The notes beneath the pieces were generated by a model that was not told the DNA's origin, ran no database searches, and saw nothing but the letters and a program-made list of their open reading frames with translations. DNA of 64,000 bases. It comes from PWQG01 sp050486205. Its GTDB lineage: Bacteria > Pseudomonadota > Gammaproteobacteria > Pseudomonadales > Pseudohongiellaceae. Position 1 is the stretch's first letter; every line of letters starts with the position of its first letter. The DNA lies in the NCBI GenBank assembly GCA_050486205.1, contig JBJHCW010000005.1, positions 310,001 through 374,000 on the forward strand, in the 5' to 3' direction. Below are positions 16,802 to 25,517 of this stretch, one piece after another. The position numbers were made by a program, and so were the translations under genes.

Positions 16802-17587
16802 ATGACGGAACTGACAATGCAATTACAAGAAAAAACAGTGTTCATAACCGGGGGGGCGTCAGGTCTTGGGTTGGCTGCAGCCAGGCGTTTTGTCGAGGAG
16901 GGTGCCAATGTCATGCTTTTTGATCTTGACGCCGATCGCGCCAGACAGGCGGCCGAACTGCTGGGGGAGAAGGCGGCCTGGAGCAGCGGCGATGTTGCCA
17001 GCGAACCCGATCTGAAGGCTGCCGTAGCGCAGACTGTGCAGCGTTTTGATGCCATCCACGTCAACATCAACAGTGCCGGCATAGGCAGTGCGGCCAAGAC
17101 CGTTGGTCGCGACGGCGCCATGGCCCTGGACGTGTTCACCCGGGTCATAAACGTGAACCTCATTGGTACGTTCAACAGTCTGCGCCTGTGTGCCGAGCAG
17201 ATGGTGAACAATACCCCTGAAGCGCCGGACAATGAGCGCGGGGTGATCATCAATGTGGCATCGGTTGCCGCCTATGACGGGCAGATGGGGCAGGCACCCT
17301 ACAGTGCTTCCAAAGGTGGTATTGCATCAATGACCCTGCCCATTGCCCGCGATCTCGCGCGTGAAGGAGTACGTGTGATGACGGTGGCGCCGGGTATCTT
17401 TGAAACGCCGTTAATGAGCGCTGCGCCGGATAACGTCAAGGAGGCACTGGTGGACATGATCCAGTTCCCCAAACGCATGGGTCAGCCAGCCGAGTTTGCC
17501 GATATGGCAGTGCACATCGTGCGCTGCGCCTATCTTAACGGCGAGGTCATCCGGCTGGATGCAGCCATACGCATGTCTGCCCGCTGA
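16802..17587 (+). CDS. Short-chain dehydrogenase, 3-hydroxyacyl-CoA dehydrogenase type 2 (HSD10)-like
   Basis: A 261-residue SDR enzyme. The cofactor loop is ITGGASGLGLA, an Asp in LFDLDAD suggests NAD(H), NSAGIG follows, and the catalytic Ser and Tyr-x-x-x-Lys lie in NVASVAAYDG and PYSASKGG. The long insert after LCAEQM (NNTPEAPDNERGVIINVAS) and the motif VAPGIFETPLM are typical of HSD10/type 2 3-hydroxyacyl-CoA dehydrogenases, which act on straight and branched 3-hydroxyacyl-CoAs. An internal ATG at 16817 is an equally possible start. It precedes an acyl-CoA dehydrogenase by 15 nt, and the two likely form an operon. Confidence 0.85.
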   Translation: MTELTMQLQEKTVFITGGASGLGLAAARRFVEEGANVMLFDLDADRARQAAELLGEKAAWSSGDVASEPDLKAAVAQTVQRFDAIHVNINSAGIGSAAKTVGRDGAMALDVFTRVINVNLIGTFNSLRLCAEQMVNNTPEAPDNERGVIINVASVAAYDGQMGQAPYSASKGGIASMTLPIARDLAREGVRVMTVAPGIFETPLMSAAPDNVKEALVDMIQFPKRMGQPAEFADMAVHIVRCAYLNGEVIRLDAAIRMSAR

Positions 17588-17602
17588 TCCAGGAGTAATC
17601 CA

Positions 17603-18766
17603 ATGCTATCCGCAGAACACAAGCCTGCCTGGATGACTGAAGAACTGATGATCCTGCGAGACGCCGTACGTCGGTTCTATCAGCGTGAGTTCGTGCCATT
17701 GGCCGACAAGTGGAATGAGCAGGGTCAGGTCGACCGTGATGCCTGGAAAAAAGCAGGTGAGGCCGGGTTGTTGTGTGCATCCATTCCGGAACAGTGGGGC
17801 GGTGGTGGCGGAGATTTCCGTCACGAGATGGTGATAGAGGAAGAAATGGGCCGAGCCGGCATCAGTGGTTTCGGCAATTCTGTGCATTCGGGCATTGTGG
17901 CTCACTACATCAGCAATTACGGCAACGATTCGCAGAAGCAGCGCTGGTTGCCGCGTATGGCCAGTGGCGATCTGGTGGCGGCTATTGCCATGACTGAACC
18001 TGGCACGGGGTCAGACCTGCAGGCGATCAGTACGCAAGCCAGAAGAGAAAGTGATCACTATGTGCTGAATGGCCAGAAAACCTTCCTGACCAATGGCCAA
18101 CACGCCAACCTGATCTGTGTGGTTGCCCGTACCGATCCTGCGGCAGGCGCCAGGGGTATTTCATTGCTGATGGTGGAAACGGACGAAGCCGGGGACAGTT
18201 TCCGCCGCGGGCGCAATCTCAGGAAAATCGGTCTCAAGGCCCAGGATACGTCAGAGGTCTATTTTGACGCTGTTCGCGTGCCAGCCGAAAACCTTCTCGG
18301 CGAGAAGGAGGGGCAGGGTTTTGCACAACTCATGGAACAGTTGCCACAGGAACGACTGATCATTGCCGTGGGTGCCTGTATTGCGATGGAGATGGCGCTC
18401 AAGCACACACGGGAGTACGTGAGCGAACGAAAGGCTTTTGGCAAAAAAATACTGGATTTTCAGAATACCCAGTTCCGGCTCGCCGAGCGCCTGACCGAGG
18501 CGACCATCGCTCGCGTATTTGTTGATGATTGTGCCATGAAATTGCTGGACGGAAAGCTTGATGCCAGCACTGCTGCCATGGCGAAGTGGTGGACCACGCA
18601 GAAACAGTGCGAGATTGTGGACGAGTGCCTGCAGTTTTTTGGTGGATACGGCTACATGATGGAGTACCCAATTGCGCGCCTGTACATAGACGCGCGCATC
18701 CAGAAAATCTACGGGGGCAGCAATGAGATCATGAAGCTGTTGATCGCACGGGAACTGGGCGCGTAG
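17603..18766 (+). CDS. Acyl-CoA dehydrogenase
   Basis: A 387-residue flavoprotein that introduces the alpha-beta double bond in acyl-CoAs and passes electrons to ETF. Signatures are AMTEPGTGSDLQAI and the C-terminal QKIYGGSNEIMKLLIAREL, where the Glu of GGSNEIM sits at the catalytic-base position of the common medium/short-chain type. FFGGYGYM is also present. Its position after the HSD10-like gene and opposite the racemase-type gene suggests a branched-chain acyl-CoA route; chain-length preference cannot be told from sequence. It converges with pilU, 32 nt apart. Confidence 0.92.
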   Translation: MLSAEHKPAWMTEELMILRDAVRRFYQREFVPLADKWNEQGQVDRDAWKKAGEAGLLCASIPEQWGGGGGDFRHEMVIEEEMGRAGISGFGNSVHSGIVAHYISNYGNDSQKQRWLPRMASGDLVAAIAMTEPGTGSDLQAISTQARRESDHYVLNGQKTFLTNGQHANLICVVARTDPAAGARGISLLMVETDEAGDSFRRGRNLRKIGLKAQDTSEVYFDAVRVPAENLLGEKEGQGFAQLMEQLPQERLIIAVGACIAMEMALKHTREYVSERKAFGKKILDFQNTQFRLAERLTEATIARVFVDDCAMKLLDGKLDASTAAMAKWWTTQKQCEIVDECLQFFGGYGYMMEYPIARLYIDARIQKIYGGSNEIMKLLIARELGA

Positions 18767-18770
18767 TCGC

Positions 18771-18817
18771 CCTTGGGTGATTGCTCATCCCTGGGTGGCT
18801 ATTCATCCTTGGGCGAG
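18771..18817. repeat. 18-bp tandem repeat across the pilU stop codon
   Basis: Two full 18-bp units (18771-18788 and 18789-18806) and a partial third share CC(T/C)TGGGTG...TCAT. Read on the minus strand they encode SPKDE-stop, PPRDEQ and SPK. The repeat is therefore an exact number of codons and the pilU stop falls inside one copy, replacing the codon that is Gln in the other. Confidence 0.7.
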
Positions 18818-19920
18818 AGCGACAGTCCTGATTCGTCATCCTCGCCCTCGCTGGGAGTCTTACCCTCGGCGAGCTGGATCTTCAGGCGCAGATTATTCTT
18901 CGAGTCGGCGTTGCGCAGTGCTTCCTCCAGGGAAATGCGTCCATCGCGATAGAGCGCAAACAGCGCAGAATCAAAGGTTTTCATACCCTGATTCTCTGAC
19001 TTGGCCATGACTTCCTTGATTTCATCAACCTTGCCGTTTTTTATCAGGTCGGCCACCCGTGGCGTGCCAAGCAGGACTTCGATGGCTGCAGCCCGCTTGC
19101 CATCTATGGTGGGTATCAGTCGCTGGGAAACCATGCCTCGCAGGTTCAGCGAAAGATCCATGAAGAGTTGTTTGTGACGCTCTTCGGGGAAAAAGTTGAT
19201 GATGCGATCCAGCGCCTGGTTGGCATTGTTGGCGTGTAGTGTGGACAGGCAGAGGTGGCCGGTCTCGGCAAAGGCCAGTGCATGCTCCATGGTCTCCTGG
19301 GTACGGATCTCGCCGATGAGAATGACATCTGGCGCCTGTCTGAGAGTGTTCTTCAGTGCCTCTTCATAGCTGGCGGTGTCCATACCCACTTCGCGCTGAT
19401 TCACCAGGGATTTCTTGTGCGGATGGATGAATTCAACCGGATCCTCGATGGTGATGATGTGACCATCGCTGGTTTCATTACGATAATCAATCAGCGCTGC
19501 CAATGAAGTGGACTTGCCGGAACCGGTGCCGCCAACAAACATTAACAGGCCGCGCTTTTCCGATACCAGGTCGGTCAGTATGGGCGGTAATCCGAGGCTT
19601 TTCCAATGTGGCAGGTCGGTCTTGATATGACGGGCCACCATGGCAATTTCGCCACGTTGTTTGAATATGTTGATACGGAAGCGGCCGATGTTTTCCTCAG
19701 CCAGCGCGAGATTCATTTCCGGATTGCGATTGAACTCACTGGCCTGTTCATCGTTCATGATCTGAAAGGCTATCTTGCGCACTGCCGCGCCTGGCAGGGC
19801 CTGGGTGCCCAGAGGTGTCAGTTTGCCGTGGGCTTTGATAGCCGGTGGTGCACCGGCGGTCAGGAACAGGTCAGACCCTTCCTTTTCGATCATGATGCGC
19901 AGCAGGTCCTTGAATCCCAT
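18799..19920 (-). CDS. pilU: Type IV pilus retraction ATPase PilU
   Basis: A 373-residue PilT/PilU-family hexameric ATPase that powers retraction of type IV pili from the cytoplasmic base. Walker A is FVGGTGSGKST, the Asp box is ITIEDPVEFIH, and the family-defining segment AFAETGHLCLSTLHANNANQ follows. The N-terminal MGFKDLLRIMIEKEGSDLF and the C-terminal acidic tail point to PilU rather than PilT. I start at 19920, where GGAG precedes the ATG; an in-frame ATG at 19998 would run into pyrB. No pilT lies next to it, whereas pilT and pilU are adjacent in Pseudomonas. Confidence 0.88.
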   Translation of the reverse strand: MGFKDLLRIMIEKEGSDLFLTAGAPPAIKAHGKLTPLGTQALPGAAVRKIAFQIMNDEQASEFNRNPEMNLALAEENIGRFRINIFKQRGEIAMVARHIKTDLPHWKSLGLPPILTDLVSEKRGLLMFVGGTGSGKSTSLAALIDYRNETSDGHIITIEDPVEFIHPHKKSLVNQREVGMDTASYEEALKNTLRQAPDVILIGEIRTQETMEHALAFAETGHLCLSTLHANNANQALDRIINFFPEERHKQLFMDLSLNLRGMVSQRLIPTIDGKRAAAIEVLLGTPRVADLIKNGKVDEIKEVMAKSENQGMKTFDSALFALYRDGRISLEEALRNADSKNNLRLKIQLAEGKTPSEGEDDESGLSLSPKDE

Positions 19921-19930
19921 GGTGTCTCCG

Positions 19931-20944
19931 TCAGAATCTTCGTTCAGTGTACCAGTTGACGTCGCGTGCGCTTTTATCGATCTGATCGCAGACATCAAGC
20001 ACGAGGGCGAACAGTGCCATTCGAATCAACACGCCGTTGTCTGTCTGACGAAAAATTGCCAGGCTCGGGTGCTGGTTCAGATCATTGTCGAGTTCATTGG
20101 CTTCTGCGCGTGAATCGCGGGGGAGCGGATGCATGATGACCGTATTCGGTTGGCAGTATCGTGTGTATATGGCCTGATTGAGTCGGAACCGACCGCGGTA
20201 GATATCTGCCTCCATCCGGCTGCTGAAGCGCTCTTCCTGGATGCGTGTCAGGTACACGATATCATTGCCGACCAGACCTTTTTCCATGTCATCGGTTTCC
20301 ACCACCTCGTGTCCGCACTGGCGCAGTTCCTGGACAATTTCCGGTGGCATGCGCAATTCATTCGGGGAGATCAGAGTGAATTGTACCCGATCATACAGTT
20401 GTACCAGTTGTGACAGCGAATGTACGGTGCGACCGTGTTTCAGATCACCGATCATGGCAATGTGCATGCCGTCGATGCCCTGATCCCGGGACTTGAGTTC
20501 TTTCTTGATAGTGTACAGATCCAGCAATGCCTGGCTGGGATGCTCGTTGGGACCATCACCGCCGTTGATGACCGGTACCCGGCTGGCCTTGGCAAACTCT
20601 GAAACCGAACCCGCCTGCGGGTGGCGCATAACAATCACGTCACTGTACCCACTGAGTACCCGGGCTGTGTCGTACAGGGATTCGCCCTTTGTCAGGGAAG
20701 AAGCCTTGATCTCGGTCGTTTCCCGCACCTCACCACCAAGCAGATTGAAGGCGCAGCCAAAGCTGACGCGTGTACGCGTGCTGGGTTCAAAGAACATGTT
20801 GCCGAGAATCGCGCCATCAAGCACCTTGGTCATGCGCTCGCGCCGGGCGTAAGGCCCCATGCTGTCAGCCACGGAAAAAATTGTTTCGACATCCTGCCGC
20901 TCGAACTGGGTCACGCTCAGGATATGGGCACCGGGGAAATGCAT
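19931..20944 (-). CDS. pyrB: Aspartate carbamoyltransferase catalytic chain
   Basis: A 337-residue ATCase that joins carbamoyl phosphate and aspartate in pyrimidine synthesis. The carbamoyl-phosphate site FEPSTRTRVSF, the HPSQALLDLYTI loop, MIGDLKHGRTVHSL and MHPLPR are all present. Sequence style is closer to the E. coli PyrB class than to the Pseudomonas PyrB fused-complex class, yet no pyrI regulatory chain gene follows; pilU does. An in-frame TTG at 20980 would give 349 residues; the ATG at 20944 fits homologue length better. It is divergent from sbcB. Confidence 0.9.
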   Translation of the reverse strand: MHFPGAHILSVTQFERQDVETIFSVADSMGPYARRERMTKVLDGAILGNMFFEPSTRTRVSFGCAFNLLGGEVRETTEIKASSLTKGESLYDTARVLSGYSDVIVMRHPQAGSVSEFAKASRVPVINGGDGPNEHPSQALLDLYTIKKELKSRDQGIDGMHIAMIGDLKHGRTVHSLSQLVQLYDRVQFTLISPNELRMPPEIVQELRQCGHEVVETDDMEKGLVGNDIVYLTRIQEERFSSRMEADIYRGRFRLNQAIYTRYCQPNTVIMHPLPRDSRAEANELDNDLNQHPSLAIFRQTDNGVLIRMALFALVLDVCDQIDKSARDVNWYTERRF

Positions 20945-20982
20945 GAGGTCAGGGAAATCCTTGTGTGGGTTTTTCCGCAATC

Positions 20983-21010
20983 TTACTACGTCAGATCACT
21001 GTGATATAGT
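20983..21010 (+). promoter_or_regulatory. Candidate sigma-70 promoter for sbcB
   Basis: An extended -10 (TGATATAGT, core TATAGT at 21005-21010) lies 29 nt before the sbcB GTG, with a weak -35 (TTACTA) 16 nt upstream. It sits in the short divergent gap with pyrB. Confidence 0.4.
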
Positions 21011-21039
21011 GCCTGCTGCACAGATTGGCGGAGTGACAT

Positions 21040-22482
21040 GTGGCAAACACAATATACTGGCACGATTATGAAGCTTTTGGCGCCAATCCCCGGCGTGATC
21101 GAGCCTCCCAGTTTGCCGGTATCCGCACCAACGAGGCACTGGAAGAGCTTGGCGAGCCGCTGGTGATGTACTGCCGTCCGGCGCCGGATATGTTACCCCA
21201 CCCGGAGGCTTGTCTGATAACCGGCATCACGCCCCAGAAGGCGTTGGCCGAGGGAGTTTGCGAAGCCGCGTTTATCGCCGCCATACACGCGCAACTGGCA
21301 GTGCCCGGCACTTGCACGGCGGGTTACAACAGCATCCGGTTCGATGATGAACTGACTCGTCAGTTGTTGTATCGGAATTTCCATGACCCGTATGAGCGCG
21401 AATGGAAGCATGGCAACTCGCGATGGGACATTATCGACATGATGCGCCTGTGCCACGCACTTCGCCCTGAGGGAATCAACTGGCCGCTGCGAGATGACGG
21501 GGCTGCCTCATTTCGTCTGGAGCAGCTGACCGAGGCCAACAGCATCATGCACGAAGGTGCACATGATGCGCTGTCCGATGTGCGGGCAACCATTGCACTG
21601 GCTGCCCTGGTCCGTCAGCAGCAACCCCGACTGTTCCAGTTTGCCTATGGCCTGCGTCGCAAGAAGACCGCGCTTGAGCAGCTGGATCTGGCGACACACA
21701 AACCGGTATTGCATGTATCGGCCATGTACCGGGGCAAGGCGGCGTTGGCGCCGGTTGTACCACTGTGTCGCCACCCACGTGATGCCAACGGAGTCATTGT
21801 CTGTGACCTGCGCAGCGACCCCTCTGACTGGTTACATCTGTCGGCTGATGCCATACGCGCCAGACTGTTTGCGCGTGAAGATGACTTGCCACCCGGGGAA
21901 AGTCGTATCCCCTTGACAGTGATCCATGTCAATCGTTGTCCGGTGCTTGCGCCAATGGCCACACTGGAGCCGGCGCGCGCCAGGGTTCTGGACGTGGATC
22001 TGGACGCCTGTCGAAGACATTGGCAGCTGCTGATGGACGCCGGGCATCTGATGGCAACCCTGGAGGATGTATTTTCAGGAGGCATGAGTGCTGATCCGGA
22101 TCCGGACCCGGATTTTGCGCTTTACTCGGGTGGCTTTTTCAGCGATCACGACAAACGGGAAATGGACCGGCTGCGCGCCACGGCCGTATCGGCGCTTGCC
22201 GAGACGCATTTCGATTTCCAGGATCCGCGCTTGCCGGAGATGCTGTTTCGATACCGTGCCCGCAACTATCCCGAGACGCTCAACACAAACGAGCATCAAC
22301 GCTGGCAGGTGCATTGTGAGCAGCAGTTGCAGCGTGATGCCAACGAGCCAGGGGCTGGAATATCGGCCGGGGAGTTCCAGCTGATCATGCAGTCTCTGAA
22401 AATTGAACGCACCAGTGATCGGGACCGTCAGCTGCTTGCTGCACTTGAGGAATATGCGCGTCAACTGCTGCCGGCACGATGA
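21040..22482 (+). CDS. sbcB: Exodeoxyribonuclease I
   Basis: A 480-residue 3'-5' single-strand exonuclease of the DnaQ-like fold, acting in recombination, mismatch repair and clean-up of single strands. Exo motifs are IYWHDYEAFG, YNSIRFDDELTR and the ExoIII segment HDALSDVRATI, followed by the SH3-like and helical C-terminal domains of ExoI (FALYSGGFFSDHDK, LPEMLFRYRARNYPETLN). The start is a GTG with GGAG ahead; the protein begins at MANTIYWHDYEAFG as expected for the family. Length matches E. coli SbcB (475). Confidence 0.93.
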   Translation: MANTIYWHDYEAFGANPRRDRASQFAGIRTNEALEELGEPLVMYCRPAPDMLPHPEACLITGITPQKALAEGVCEAAFIAAIHAQLAVPGTCTAGYNSIRFDDELTRQLLYRNFHDPYEREWKHGNSRWDIIDMMRLCHALRPEGINWPLRDDGAASFRLEQLTEANSIMHEGAHDALSDVRATIALAALVRQQQPRLFQFAYGLRRKKTALEQLDLATHKPVLHVSAMYRGKAALAPVVPLCRHPRDANGVIVCDLRSDPSDWLHLSADAIRARLFAREDDLPPGESRIPLTVIHVNRCPVLAPMATLEPARARVLDVDLDACRRHWQLLMDAGHLMATLEDVFSGGMSADPDPDPDFALYSGGFFSDHDKREMDRLRATAVSALAETHFDFQDPRLPEMLFRYRARNYPETLNTNEHQRWQVHCEQQLQRDANEPGAGISAGEFQLIMQSLKIERTSDRDRQLLAALEEYARQLLPAR

Positions 22483-22558
22483 CGGCTCTGTTCCGGGTAG
22501 TCTCACATGGCCCGGGTTTGCCTGCATTGGACAAAGTGTCTAGAATTGCGCGTTCTTG

Positions 22559-23722
22559 ATGACGGATATGTCCATGGACAAGTTCAGGGAAATAAGACCC
22601 TATCACGATGATGAGATTCGTCCGGTACTGGATGAGTTGCTGCGCTCTGACGAATTCATTCGCAGTATCGCGGCCTTTTCCCTGAGCGGCGTCTATCGCA
22701 CCCTGCCCTGGTTGGCAATGAAGCTGACGCGGGCAAAGTTGACCCGTCAGTTGGCTCGGGTCAACAACGTTGGCAGCATGCAGGATGTGATCGCCGGTTA
22801 TATGGACAAGATGATCGAGCGTACCACCACCGGGCTCACTCACTCGGGTCTGGAGAATCTCACCAAGGGGCGGGCCTATCTTTTTGTCAGCAATCATCGT
22901 GACATTGCCATGGACCCGGCATTTGTCAATTACATGCTGTATCACGGTGGATTACCCACGGTCTACATTGCCATCGGCGACAATCTGCTCAAACGGCCAT
23001 TCGTCAACGACCTGATGCGACTCAACAAGAGTTTTATCGTAAAGCGCTCACTGAAGGGGCGTGAATTGTTGCAGTCCTCAATGCTGCTTTCCGAGTACAT
23101 GCATCACCTGATCGAGCAGGGCAACAATGTCTGGATCGCCCAGCGTGAAGGCCGAGCCAAGAATGGCATTGACCGGACCGAAACTGCATTGCTGAAAATG
23201 CTGTCCATGGCAAAACGCAAGGAGGGGCTGGCGCAGGCACTGAAGTCATTGCATATTGTTCCGGTGGCGATTTCCTACGAATTCGATCCCTGTGATGAAC
23301 TGAAAGCTGATGAGTTGCAACAGAAGGCCACGTCGGGTACCTACGTCAAGGATGAACACAGCGACATCAACAGCATTGTTACCGGTATGGTGGGTTTCAA
23401 GGGACATGTCCACGTGGGATTTGGCGCCGAACTGGATCCGGCATCGGACGATGCCGAGAGTATTGCCAGGCAGATCGACAGGCAGATAGTAGCCAACTAC
23501 AAGCTGCAGGGCAGCAATTTTCTGGCTCTGGAAATGCTGCAGACTTTGCGCCCCGACCTGGTGCCGGCACTGGACCCTGTGCCGGCGCTGGCAATCAGCA
23601 ACGAAAGTCGGGCGAAGTTTCAGCAGCGCCTGGATGCCGCTCCGGAAGCGGCGCGTCTCTGGATGCTCCAGATGTATGCCAATCCGGTCATCACCCGTTA
23701 CATGCCCATGCCGTCTACCTGA
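22559..23722 (+). CDS. PlsC-type glycerol(phosphate) acyltransferase domain protein
   Basis: A 387-residue acyltransferase-fold protein. Block I is SNHRDIAMDPAF, in which the His and the Asp after it are separated by five residues (or two if HRD is used), not the classical HX4D. Block II-III like segments follow (KRSLKGRELLQSS, VWIAQREGRAKNG with the EGRxK block, and VPVAISYEFDPCDELKA). It probably acylates a glycerophospholipid or similar acceptor at the inner membrane; no clear membrane span is visible. It follows sbcB by 76 nt and converges with the DUF349 gene (8-nt overlap). Confidence 0.78.
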   Translation: MTDMSMDKFREIRPYHDDEIRPVLDELLRSDEFIRSIAAFSLSGVYRTLPWLAMKLTRAKLTRQLARVNNVGSMQDVIAGYMDKMIERTTTGLTHSGLENLTKGRAYLFVSNHRDIAMDPAFVNYMLYHGGLPTVYIAIGDNLLKRPFVNDLMRLNKSFIVKRSLKGRELLQSSMLLSEYMHHLIEQGNNVWIAQREGRAKNGIDRTETALLKMLSMAKRKEGLAQALKSLHIVPVAISYEFDPCDELKADELQQKATSGTYVKDEHSDINSIVTGMVGFKGHVHVGFGAELDPASDDAESIARQIDRQIVANYKLQGSNFLALEMLQTLRPDLVPALDPVPALAISNESRAKFQQRLDAAPEAARLWMLQMYANPVITRYMPMPST

Positions 23723-25412
23723 TCCGGTCAACCCGGGGCGCAAGTTGGCCTCGCACCGCCGGTGTCAACGGGCCGATACACAGGAAATTCACTTTCAGTC
23801 GATTGAGCAGTTCCGCTCGTTCGTTTACCGATAGTGTTCCCTGACCAAACTCCTGTTTGAGATGCTTCAGTTGTTGCTGCATTCGAAGCGCCCTGTCTTC
23901 GTCGGGGGAGGGCAGCCCAGCCTGGATTTCCATTTCGATACACAGCTCCCGCGCCAGCGTTTCATTGGCGCCTGTGGAGGATCGCAGGGCTTGTCGTTGC
24001 GGCGCATCAACAGCGCGCTCGAAGCGTTTCTGCAGCGCCTCCATGACGGTTTTGTCTCCCGGTTCCGGTAATGTTGTCCAGGTGTCACACAAAGCCTGTT
24101 CATCAATATCTGCACTGGCGTCACCAAGAATGGTGTCCTCAATCTCCTGACAGAAGTCAGCGCGTGCCCGTGTGCTTTCCAGCAGCGCCTGTTGCTTCGA
24201 GTCGATTCGCGCAGCCGGACCACGCTTGCCGGCGGTGCTGCCTTTCTGTGGTTTGTCTTTTGATGACCTGCTCTGCCGTCCCGGCAGCGGTTTTTCGCTG
24301 TTGCGCCTGGCAAAAAGTGCATCACAGGCTTTGCGGAACTGCTCCCAGTACCGCCGTTCGTCCTTGAAGGGTGCCGGACCGATCTTTTTCCACTCCTGTT
24401 GCATGGCTTTGGCCCGGTTGATTGCGTTCTGCAGATCTTCCTGGTTCACCAGTTGTTCAGCTTCGTGGATCAATGCCTGTTTCTGCCGGGCACTTTCCAG
24501 CAGGTTGGCCTTTCGTTTGTTGCGCAGCGCATTGAGCACTTCGTTGAAACGCGCCTGCAATTGCTTGATGCGATTCTGTGCTACTGGCGCGAACTTCTTC
24601 CACTGCGTTCTCGCCTGGGATTCCAGCTTGTTGATCTCGGCGACATTGATGTTGTTGTCGTCAATGCTGCTCAGGTAGGCTTCCAGTTGTTCGCAGATAC
24701 GTGTGCGCTCAATGTGATTGTTGCGCATCAGTTCCTTGCGCTCACGGAAATAGACCTTGCAGGGTTCAAATGCCTTGCGGGCGGCATCACTGAACTCTGC
24801 CCACAACCTGTCGTTGTCCTCGGCATGGCCGAGTGTTCGCCATTCTTCCTGCAGTGCTTTGATCTGCCGTGATTTTTTGGGTGGTGGCAAATCTGCGTCC
24901 ACCAGTGCCTGCATGCTGCTGACAAGTGATGTCTTCTTTTCTGTGTCGGCAAAACGCTTCCAGTCCAGCATTTCCGTCAGTTTGGCCTTCAGCGGCGCCA
25001 GATCGGTTTCCAGTGTTTGACGGATGTCGCCGGACAGGCGTGCCAGTGCATTGTGGCTGCGATCGCTCAGACTTTGGGCTTCGCTCAACGAGCCGTTTTC
25101 CAGCGCCACGGCCAATTTGGCAGTACGCTCCCGGATCTTTTCCACAATCGCCTGCTCCTGCGCCGGATCCAGCACCTCGGGCGGCGCGGCTTCGGCCGCA
25201 GTGGCTTCCTTGCCTGGTTCGGCTGCCGGTTCAGGCAGCGTGTCGGGACTGGCCGTGTCTGCATGCAGTTCTTCGGCCGGCTGTTCCGGCTTTTCGGCCG
25301 AGAGTGTGGTCGGCACCTCCGATTCAGTCTTGCCCGTGTTGTCGGCGGGCGAGAGGGAGGATTCCTTGACGGCGTTGTCGTCAGTGCCGGGCTGCTTGTC
25401 CGATGCGCTCAT
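23715..25412 (-). CDS. DUF349 repeat protein
   Basis: A 565-residue, very charged, mostly helical cytoplasmic protein. After an acidic Pro/Glu/Ala-rich leader (about residues 1-90) come several DUF349-type helical repeats such as LWAEFSDAARKAFEPC, QWKKFAPVAQNRIKQLQ and YWEQFRKACDALFARR. DUF349 proteins are widespread in bacteria and have no settled biochemical role. A basic Ser/Lys/Gly linker (RSSKDKPQKG) separates the repeat block from a C-terminal helical domain. It is divergent from dinG, and the 105-nt gap holds promoter-like elements for dinG. Confidence 0.85.
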   Translation of the reverse strand: MSASDKQPGTDDNAVKESSLSPADNTGKTESEVPTTLSAEKPEQPAEELHADTASPDTLPEPAAEPGKEATAAEAAPPEVLDPAQEQAIVEKIRERTAKLAVALENGSLSEAQSLSDRSHNALARLSGDIRQTLETDLAPLKAKLTEMLDWKRFADTEKKTSLVSSMQALVDADLPPPKKSRQIKALQEEWRTLGHAEDNDRLWAEFSDAARKAFEPCKVYFRERKELMRNNHIERTRICEQLEAYLSSIDDNNINVAEINKLESQARTQWKKFAPVAQNRIKQLQARFNEVLNALRNKRKANLLESARQKQALIHEAEQLVNQEDLQNAINRAKAMQQEWKKIGPAPFKDERRYWEQFRKACDALFARRNSEKPLPGRQSRSSKDKPQKGSTAGKRGPAARIDSKQQALLESTRARADFCQEIEDTILGDASADIDEQALCDTWTTLPEPGDKTVMEALQKRFERAVDAPQRQALRSSTGANETLARELCIEMEIQAGLPSPDEDRALRMQQQLKHLKQEFGQGTLSVNERAELLNRLKVNFLCIGPLTPAVRGQLAPRVDRIR

Positions 25413-25452
25413 ACTGCTGGGGTCTCTTTGTCATTGAGGGTGACGCCGGCTG

Positions 25453-25477
25453 TATAATACCAGACAGGTGCTATAAT
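25453..25477 (+). promoter_or_regulatory. Two TATAAT elements upstream of dinG
   Basis: Perfect -10 hexamers TATAAT occur at 25453-25458 and 25472-25477, the second as an extended -10 (GTGCTATAAT). A TTGTCA -35-like hexamer lies 19 nt before the first. They are 40-60 nt upstream of the dinG ATG. Confidence 0.5.
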
Positions 25478-25517
25478 CGCAGCAGAGCCTTTGTCTTCCC
25501 CTTGCTGGTCCAACCGC

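Noticed and set aside
25451..25464. Possible LexA box before dinG (CTGTATAATACCAG)
   Set aside because: It has CTG and CAG ends but is 2 nt shorter than CTGT-N8-ACAG, and TATAAT in it fits a -10 better.
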